64,000 bases of DNA, taken from NCBI GenBank assembly GCA_015680685.1, contig MNCI01022611.1:63112-127111 (forward strand). Direction: 5' to 3'. The position numbers and the translations under genes are program-made. Positions 57,176 to 64,000 of the stretch are shown here, piece by piece; position 1 is the first letter of the stretch; each line of letters opens with the position of its first letter. Source of the DNA: Gnetum montanum (taxonomy: Eukaryota > Streptophyta > Gnetopsida > Gnetales > Gnetaceae). The notes under the pieces were generated by a model, which made no database searches, was not told the origin of the DNA, and saw only the letters and a list, made by a program, of their open reading frames with translations.

Positions 57176-58159
57176 TGTTGACCTTTTGGTATGTCAAAAC
57201 CTTAGAAAATGAAGAATGTGGGAATTTGGTTGTAATCTTGCAGAGTTGGGATGACAAAATGAGAATTAGGACAATGAAACAAGAGCTAAACTAGGATGAA
57301 AAAATGATAGCTAAGATGATAAAATGAAAGCTACGATGATAAAATTAGAGCTGGGATGATGCAAATGGAGTCTACAACCCAAATTAAGGCATTTCAAGGT
57401 CCACTAAGGTGTCAAAATGTCAAAAGAATGCTTCAGAGTTCAAAGTTCACTTGTAGGCTAGATGTCCTAAATAAATAGCAGACATCTAAATTGCTAGTAG
57501 GACATCCTAGCTGAGACATCCTAAGGGAGACATCCCAATTTTGAGATAGATATCCCATTAGAATTAAAGTAGTTTTCAAATAGATGTCCCAACCTCAAAT
57601 TGGACATCCCAATTAGTCATTTTCTAGCCATTGCACAAATTCTGAGGACTTTTTAAAAACTAAAAGGCTATAAAACAAAGTGGAATTCTTGGAAAACATA
57701 CAAGTACTATTTATTGGATATCAATCATTGTGTACATCAAGTGCATTAGCTTTGTTCTTCATTGTTGTCATCTTTTGTAATTTGTTTTATGTGTTAAGAG
57801 CTTCATTGTAAGGAATTTGTAAAATAGTTACATCCTCTCTATGATTCTTTTCTTCTTTTTGTAAGCTCTATGGGGTTGATGTGATTCTTGTGAGAAGGCA
57901 TCTTGTAAGCTTGTTGAGACCTTACGAGGTTGAGTGTGTTTGCAGTGAAAAAAATACTTCAAGCAGAGCTTACATCTTTGTAAAGTTTGTGATATCACTT
58001 TTTGAAGAAAGAAAGTTCAAAGGTTTGCAAGGATTCTTCCCTCCAAGCGTGGAAGTATCCAAGTTGGGGAACCACATAAAATTGGTGTGTAGTTTTTATT
58101 TTTCTTGGGTATTTTATTTGGAAAACTTATTCAACCTCCTTCTAAGTTCTCGATCCTCA
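57176..58159 (+). repeat. 3' LTR of element F
   Basis: A 984-bp LTR running from TGTTGACCTTTTGG to CGATCCTCA. U3 has an array of AGATGTCC, AGACATCT and GGACATCC words (57450-57610), then the TATA box GGCTATAAAACAAAG near 57666. Confidence 0.9.
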
Positions 58160-59751
58160 AGATCAACTAGTGATGTGTTGGTGTTATGGAAGAGATTCTC
58201 TATTGACAAAGTCTTGCATTGAAAATAGTCATTGTATGGTTATAGAGCTTATTCACTACAATATTGGTTGATTGTGATAGGTTTTGGTGATTTGTGAGTT
58301 GTGAAAATCCTATTGTAATATTCTAAACCAATTAATTAAAGATAGATATTTTTCTTGTTTTTCTAGCAAATTTTTTTTATATTTACATAATATCTAAATT
58401 TAGTATTTGAATGATTTATTTGTGGAGTGAACCTACTCCACTCACGCACCTACATAACTTAAATGATCAAAATTTGTGGGTGCTTGAATGAGGTCTTCTA
58501 TGAAGAAGGCCTTTTGATCCCTTGCCAAGGCCATTGGTAAATTAGAGAAGAATATCACATGCCTTCATAGGAGGATGGATATAGTAGGTATTCTTTCACT
58601 TCCCTTAAGTGTCCCACAATTTAAGGAGGTTGGAACTCATCATTGGATGAAAAACAAAGATGTGCCAAAGCTAGTCCAACACACAGTTGCTACTGGACCT
58701 TCTAAAGCTTATGACTTTAGAAATGCTTCAAATTCAAAGAAGCTAGTAGAAGCATTAGCACATGCCCAGGGGAAGCTGATCCTCACTCTTAGTAGCCTTC
58801 CATAAGGGCATTTATATAGGGGGAGTCTTCTATAAGGCTCTCCAAGAAACTTCAAATCATGAGATCCCACAATCATCTGAGCAATAGATCATGGAGAGTA
58901 TCTTTGGTGTTGTTGAGTCATGGAATGAGCCAATTCCCAAGAAATATTAGCATATAGCCATACTATCATCCTCATGATAAACACCATCACATGATAGTCC
59001 TACCTCCATCCACTTTTAGATGAATTTACAATCATGACATGCCACAACTATTGTTCTCTATGATGATGATGATGATGACATCCAACAAGTCTCTTACTCC
59101 ACTACTAGCAATGATGATGATGATGAAGAAACCTAAACTCCTATTCATGCTGTAACTAACTTTCATTATGATGATAGTAAGGTTAGTGGCTAGGAGGCTA
59201 ATGATACTTTCCTCCTTTTGAAGGATGTCCAAAAAGGAGAAGAATTTTTTATGATCAATAGTTGAATCATGTGATATATTATGGAGATTATTTTTGTTAT
59301 GTTTTTACTATATATCTTACTTTCACATGGTTATGTAGTTTTCATGCTTATATGTATGTGTTTTTGCTTTGATTTTCATGCCTACATAATTGATCTAGAT
59401 TTCCGATGAAGACTTGTAATTTAGATATATAATGGTTATTTGGGATTAGGCCATGAGAACATACTTGTTTATTTTGAATATGGTATGCACATTATATCTA
59501 TCAAAGATAGTCATTTGAGGAAATATTTGATCAAGTAAAGTTGTATCTTACTTCCAATAGTCTTAGAAACCACTACTAATAGTTGTGTGACTACCAAACC
59601 TTAACTTATCCTTTTTTCTTATCATTCTTGCAATAAGAGAACTTATTTTACATTATCTTATCTAGTAAATTTAATATTTAAAAATGCATCTATTATTGCT
59701 TTCATGCTAACTCATTATTCAAGTTTTGGAAATCATCAAAAAGAAAGAAAT
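58160..59751 (+). other. Probable internal remnant of copia element H
   Basis: The right end (CCAAGTTTTGG-like word, then CATCAAAAAGAAAGAAAT before TGTTGACC) matches the PPT region of element F, so this is likely the 3' internal part of another copia element whose 3' LTR follows. A 76-codon frame (58575-58805, MDIVGILSLPLSVPQF) is unrecognised. GAT/ATG microsatellites lie near 59053-59079 and 59109-59127. An env-like ORF is expected here in SIRE-type elements, but none is recognisable. Confidence 0.45.
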
Positions 59752-60688
59752 TGTTGACCTTTTAATGTAGCAAAACTTTGAAAAATGAAGAATTGATTAA
59801 AATGTTTTGAGACTTTATAGGCCTAAGGAAGCTAATTTTGGGAAATTAAGGAGAGAAAGAATTGATAATCTAGGATGATAATGTCTGGGAAAAGATGTAA
59901 GGAATTTGGAAAAGATCATAAGGATAGGATACATCCCAATCCAAGAAAAGACATCTTGCAAACTAACAAGACGTCTCCTCTAGAGACAACACATCTTGCC
60001 CCAAGATAAGATTGCTCCTCCAAGATGTCTTATCTACCCAGGAGACATCTCCTACCTTCCCAAGACATCTTGAGCCCAAACAAGACATCTTTGCTTCTAG
60101 CCAACAAAATAGATAAGATGTCTCAAACCTTATAAAATACATCTCAACTAACTATTTCTAGCCATTGTAGAATGGGTGGATGGAGAAAACAAGGCTATAA
60201 ATGAAGGACAAACTCAAGAGAAGATGTTGATCCTTTAATAAGAAACTAAACAAGCATAATTCTTTATCTCTATATTCTATATTCTGTTATATATTTTTTT
60301 TGAATTGTGCTTCAAAGCAAGGAATCAAAAGCATTAGCTCAATTCTTCCTTGATTTTTCTTTCCATTTTTAATGAAAGCCCTTTTGGAGTCAGATGAGCT
60401 TCTTGAGGAAAGGCATCCTTTGTAAAGCTTGATAGCTTGTAGGGACCCTGAGGGGTTGGATGGGTTTCTTGAGAGAAAACATCCCTTGATGAGCTTAAGA
60501 GCTTACCTTTTAAAGGTTTTGGTATTTTTAAAATCACATTTTTGATGAAAAAAAGTCAGGAGGTATGTATGGATTCTACCCTCTAAGTGTGGACATATCC
60601 AAGTTGGGGAGCCACGTAAAATTAGCTATGCAAAATTGGGTATTGTTTGTATGAACTTATTCACCCCCTCTAAGTTCTCAATCTTGCA
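59752..60688 (+). repeat. Copia LTR H (3' LTR of an older element)
   Basis: Starts TGTTGACCTTTTAATG and ends near CTCAATCTTGCA. U3 carries about a dozen AGACATCT/AGATGTCT words (59935-60150), then the TATA-like GGCTATAAATGAAGG near 60193. The family is related to LTRs F and G. The flanks gaaat and aatct do not match, so it is not a solo LTR with TSD. Confidence 0.8.
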
Positions 60689-61149
60689 AATCTTCCACAA
60701 GCTCAAATTGGAGTTCCTATGCTATTTTATCTTTTTCCACCTTCTCTCAACTATTTTCCAACTTTGAATGGTCAATTCCAGAAGTTTTCCTAGCCATATG
60801 AGTCGTCTTTGGCATCCTCAAGTCATCTCTAGTAAAAATCCAACTTTCAAAAGAGACATCTTCTAAGAGTAGAAGACATCTCCTCCACGTTAGAGATGTT
60901 TCCTTTGTGTTTGGGATGCCTCATTAGAGATGTCTCCTCATTTAGAAGACATCTCTCTAGAGAAGATTTCAATTCAAACAAGACATCTTCTCTAAATCTA
61001 AGACATCTCCTATTAGGCTCAAGTCTCACCAAGATGCCTCGTAAAATTCCAAGACATTTTTCTATAGCTAAAAACTTGCAAAAAAAAAAAACTCGTAGAT
61101 AAGAACAAAGGAATCAAAAGAGGTGATTCTACACTAGCTTTCCAGCCCT
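60689..61149. repeat. Further AGACATCT/AGATGTCT array, origin unclear
   Basis: About fifteen copies of GAGACATCT, AGACATCTC and AGATGTCTC lie in 60800-61060. It could be a fragment of a copia U3, or the 3' LTR of the minus-strand element K that ends nearby. No LTR termini were found. Confidence 0.4.
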
Positions 61150-61179
61150 TCAAAGAGTAAACTCATGTGAATAAGGGAG

Positions 61180-61330
61180 TAGGAGTTGAAGTAATCCACC
61201 ACTCTTAAAGCTTAGTCTCATTGACCCATACATTATCATTTGCTTACTAATCCTTCCAATGCATAAAATATTCATGCTTCTTGACTCCTTAAGTGCGAGA
61301 AGCTTCCCTTTACTTAAGTATAGTTACCTT
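61180..61330 (-). pseudogene. Degenerate chromodomain of element K
   Basis: The frame reads REAS, then KKHEYFMHWKD, then ANDNVWVNETKL. This aligns to the EYLVKWKG...ATW core of integrase chromodomains, which read histone marks to direct insertion. Three stops fall at probable Gln or Trp codons. Confidence 0.55.
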
Positions 61331-61729
61331 CGTCTCTATTGAAGGCTTGCATTAATCAATAGCCCCTATCAACTCATCGATGTTGCCCTATATGGTCTCT
61401 TCGTCAACTAATCCATGATAATGCACAAGATTTAAAACATTAAATGCAAAATATATATCAACATTGTTTGGTCAATTAGTTTCAAAAGCATTACCATTAA
61501 TATTGGCCTTAATTTTGAAAGATCCCATCTTCTTAGCTTTCAATTTTAAGAAGTTAATACCTCTCAATTACTTCTTCTTCAAGTGCACTCAAACCAAGTT
61601 ACCAATCACAAAATTTGACTTCTATTTATTCTCATTTCTCCTAAGAATTCTCTCTTCAATCATTTTCTCAAGATTTTATTTAACTTGTACATGGACATAC
61701 CTCATCTCTTGCACAAAATCAACATTAAG

Positions 61730-62330
61730 TTAAGCTTCACCCTTAAAGCTCTTCAATGTGTCCACCATCTTGGGACAAAACTCATAGTTCATCTCAAATG
61801 GACTTTTATTCATAGCCACATGAAAAACATTATTATATGAAAACTCAACACGACATGACAAGTTTTCCCATGTGTTTGGTTGTCCATCACACAAACACCT
61901 TAATATTTTTAGCAAGGATTCATTCATCACCTCCATTTGACCATCAAATTGTGGATGATATGAACTAGAAAAATTGAAATTTGTTCCTAAAACTTTCCAA
62001 AGGGACCTTCAAAAGTAACTTGTAAATTTGGAGTCTCTATCACTAAAAATATTCAAAGGAATCCTATGAAACTTTACAACATGCTAGAGAAACAAATTTG
62101 CAACATGAGAAGCATTACTCACCTTCTTGCATGGAATGAAATGTGCCATCTTGAAGAACCTATCCCAACAATAAAAATTGCATTATTCCCACTTTTGATT
62201 TTTGGAATGCCACTCACAAAATCCATAGAAATACTTTCTCATGGACCTTTGGGAATTGGAAAAGGCATATAATGTCCATCAACTCCTTTGCCTCCTTTGA
62301 ACTTCTTACAAGTCAAACACTCTTTCACAA
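61730..62330 (-). pseudogene. Integrase core of element K
   Basis: Motifs are PWESISMDFVSGIPK (Asp 1), FSDRDSKFTSYF (Asp 2) and YHPQFDGQMEVMNESL (Glu), so the DDE residues are kept. The last 68 codons (61936-61730) are open; upstream stops are few. Confidence 0.85.
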
Positions 62331-62857
62331 ATTTTAAAACTTCAATTATCATACCAGGTTAAAAATAGTACCTACCCATAAGTTGTAATGTTTTATCCCT
62401 ACCCATATGACTTTCCTTGCCACTACAATGCTTTTCAAACAAAATATTTTTCCTAAAATAACAATCAATAATAAATACCATTCCATTATTAAATAATAGT
62501 TTATCTTGAATATGATAGATCCTCCATTAGTCTATCCTACTCATCAACGGCCCTTTAAGGCTTCTTCAAGCCTACCTAAAATCAATATCATGCTCAGAAA
62601 AATTAGCAAAATCACCCATACCTTCCATATGAGGCATGTTAAAATTCATCATATGCACCTTGGACAATGCATCAACCACCACATTGGCTTTTCCACTTTT
62701 ATGCATCAGCACAAAAATTAAACTCTTGTAACTATGTAAGCCACTTCATGCGCTTTGCACTAAATTTCTTTTTAGAGTTTAAAAATTATAGTGCTTCATG
62801 ATCTATCATCACAGTGAACTCCTTGGGTGATAAGTAATGCCTCCAATGCTTAATTGC

Positions 62858-63130
62858 CTAAAGAATAATGTAGAAGTCCTTTTCATATATGCTATATCTT
62901 TGCCTTGACTCATTTAACTTTTTAAAAAAGAAAGCAACATGCCTACCTTCTTGTGAAAGTATCCCACTAATGGTAAGTCCACTTGCATCCACCTCCACCT
63001 CAAAAAGCTTCTGAAAATCTAAAATTACAAGCACTGGGTCACTGGTAATCTTTTCTTTCAATAAGTCAAAGATTCCTTGAGTTTCACTATTCCACTTAAA
63101 ATCTTTATTTTTCTTCAACAAAGCAAACAT
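62858..63130 (-). pseudogene. RNase H region of element K
   Basis: Contains DPVLVILDFQKLFEVEVDAS, then LSQEGRHVAFFFKKLNESRQ and YSIYEKDFY, the usual Ty3/gypsy tether-to-RNase H start with its DAS Asp retained. The domain continues, broken, to about 62640 (FVLMHKSGKANVVVDAL). Confidence 0.85.
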
Positions 63131-63340
63131 AGGCCATGAAATACCACTAAAATTTTTTATGAACCATATATAAAAACTTACTAAACTAAGGAATGATCTT
63201 ACCTCTCAAACATTCTTAGGAGTTGACCAATCTCTAATAGCCTTCACCTTGGTAGCTATCATCCAAATCTAATTTTTAAAAACCACATGTCCCAAATATT
63301 CTCTCCTAAAGAAATGACATTTCTTCATATTGATTAACAA

Positions 63341-63667
63341 CTATGCCTCCTCTAATTTAAAATGCATCATTTTCAAGTGATCCAAGTGCTCTTTCTCATT
63401 AGAGCTATATACCAAAATATTGTCAAAAAATATAATACAATACTTATCAATCAAGTCCTTCAATACATCATGCATCAACCTCATGAATGTAGTAGGTGCA
63501 TTTGTGAGTCCAAATGGTATTACCAACCACTCAAAAAATCCATTCGATGTCTTAAAAGTTGTCTTCCATTCATCATTAGGCCTGATTCTAATTTGATGAT
63601 ATCCACTCTTTAAATTAATTTTACTAAAAATTTCAACATTAGTAAGGACATCAAGGACATAATCCAT
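63341..63667 (-). pseudogene. Reverse transcriptase palm of element K
   Basis: Contains IFSKINLKSGYHQIRIRPND, FGLTNAPTTFMRLMHDVL and IIFFDNILVYSS. The catalytic FxDD reads FFDN, losing the second Asp. The fingers part upstream (63700-64000) has more stops. Confidence 0.88.
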
Positions 63668-64000
63668 CCTTGGAATGGGGAACTTCTACTTCACTATTAT
63701 CCTATTCACTACCCTAGAATTAATGCACTTCCTCCATTCATCAATGTCCTTCTTGGGCACTAGCACCACTAGAACTACACAAGGTAAAATGGATTTCCTC
63801 ATGAAGACATTTGTAAATAACTCCTCTACTTGCCTTTGTAATTTAGCCTATTGATTCAGTGCCATCTAGTGAGCCCTCTCATTTGGAATGGTAGCACTAG
63901 GAATAAAATCAATCTAATGATGTATACCATCCAATTTCTCCCATTGGTGGCAATCCATCCAATTCTCCCTTAAACACCTTGGGAAATTTCTCCTTCAAGC

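Larger units (their letters stand above)
39172..58159 (+). mobile_element. Element F: Ty1/copia retrotransposon, split by element B
   Basis: The 5' LTR is truncated (39172-39780) and the 3' LTR complete (57176-58159). The PBS TGGTATTAGAG is of the initiator-tRNA-Met type. Domain order is gag, protease, integrase, reverse transcriptase, RNase H, as in Ty1/copia. Element B interrupts the integrase core, with a perfect aaggt duplication at 41540-41544 and 54773-54777. The polypurine tract CAAAAAGGGGAAGAT before TGTTGACC and the long LTRs resemble the SIRE/Maximus lineage. All domains carry stops. Confidence 0.9.
61150..64000 (-). mobile_element. Element K: chromovirus-like Ty3/gypsy pol, cut by the window end
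   Basis: The minus strand reads, from 64000 leftward, a linker (LKEKFPKVFKGELDGLPPM near 63990), reverse transcriptase, RNase H, integrase and a degenerate chromodomain. The order and wording (DEWKTTFKTSNGFFEWLVIP; PVAFFS.KLN-type RNase H; YHPQ.DGQ.EV.N integrase) are those of plant chromoviruses, distinct from the Athila/Tat-like family. Gag, protease and the 5' LTR would lie beyond the right edge. Confidence 0.85.

Noticed and set aside
59032-59232. 66-codon minus-strand frame
   Set aside because: The Ile-rich parts come from GAT/ATC microsatellites.
59752-60688. Solo LTR with TSD
   Set aside because: The five bases on each side (gaaat, aatct) differ, and a PPT-like internal sequence precedes it, so it is better read as a 3' LTR.

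Overview
The window is nuclear DNA from a seed plant with a large, repeat-rich genome. The evidence is one intact plant-type ribosomal protein gene (RPL35) with GT-AG introns and telo-box motifs at its 5' end, surrounded by nested LTR retrotransposons, LINE remnants and tRNA-like SINEs. Nothing bacterial, viral or organellar was seen. I cannot name the species; a gymnosperm or another large-genome plant would fit.

Layout: 1-2918 AT-rich, unassigned. 2924-5595 short deleted Ty3/gypsy element A with its target-site duplication (TSD). 6240-6512 RTE-type LINE 3' end. 8150-10160 L1-type LINE. 11590-11850 LINE-like fragment (minus) and 11881-12021 a 48-bp minisatellite. 12649-14534 RPL35 (minus, four coding exons). 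15181-15353 and 15597-15730 two SINE copies in opposite orientation. 15960-17960 second L1-type LINE. 18906-27280 solo LTR D split by gypsy element C (19287-26790). 27770-28395 an array of self-complementary motifs ending at a TATA box. 29028-37291 solo Ty1/copia LTR G split by gypsy element E (29741-36803). 39172-58159 Ty1/copia element F split by a 13.2-kb gypsy element B on the minus strand (41545-54772). 59752-60688 another copia LTR (H). 61150-64000 a chromovirus-like gypsy element K (minus), running off the right edge. Nesting is proven by matching TSDs: actaa (A), atatg (D), tctta/cctta (C), aacta (G), taaag (E), aaggt (B).

Elements A, B, C, D and E share LTR ends (TGATG...CATCA), a U5 tail and, where present, a PBS matching tRNA-Asp and a 3' block ending in GTGGGGGTA. 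B carries degenerate gag, protease, RT, RNase H and integrase plus a long accessory ORF before the 3' LTR. C keeps gag and the accessory ORF but no pol, A keeps only a shortened accessory ORF, and E keeps gag and part of protease. The accessory ORF is the most interesting object here. It starts directly at a 3' splice acceptor (AG|ATG) and is preceded by a second polypurine-like tract. In B it also has what looks like a private promoter built from the same palindromic motifs as the LTR U3. I read this as an env-position module with its own expression signals; that is inference from sequence.

All transposon coding regions are broken. In-frame stops lie mainly at former Trp and Gln codons, and paired LTRs differ mostly at CpG, consistent with decay of methylated DNA. 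RPL35 is the only gene I expect to be functional. Two assembly gaps (20573-20824 and 33809-34123) limit conclusions about C and E.
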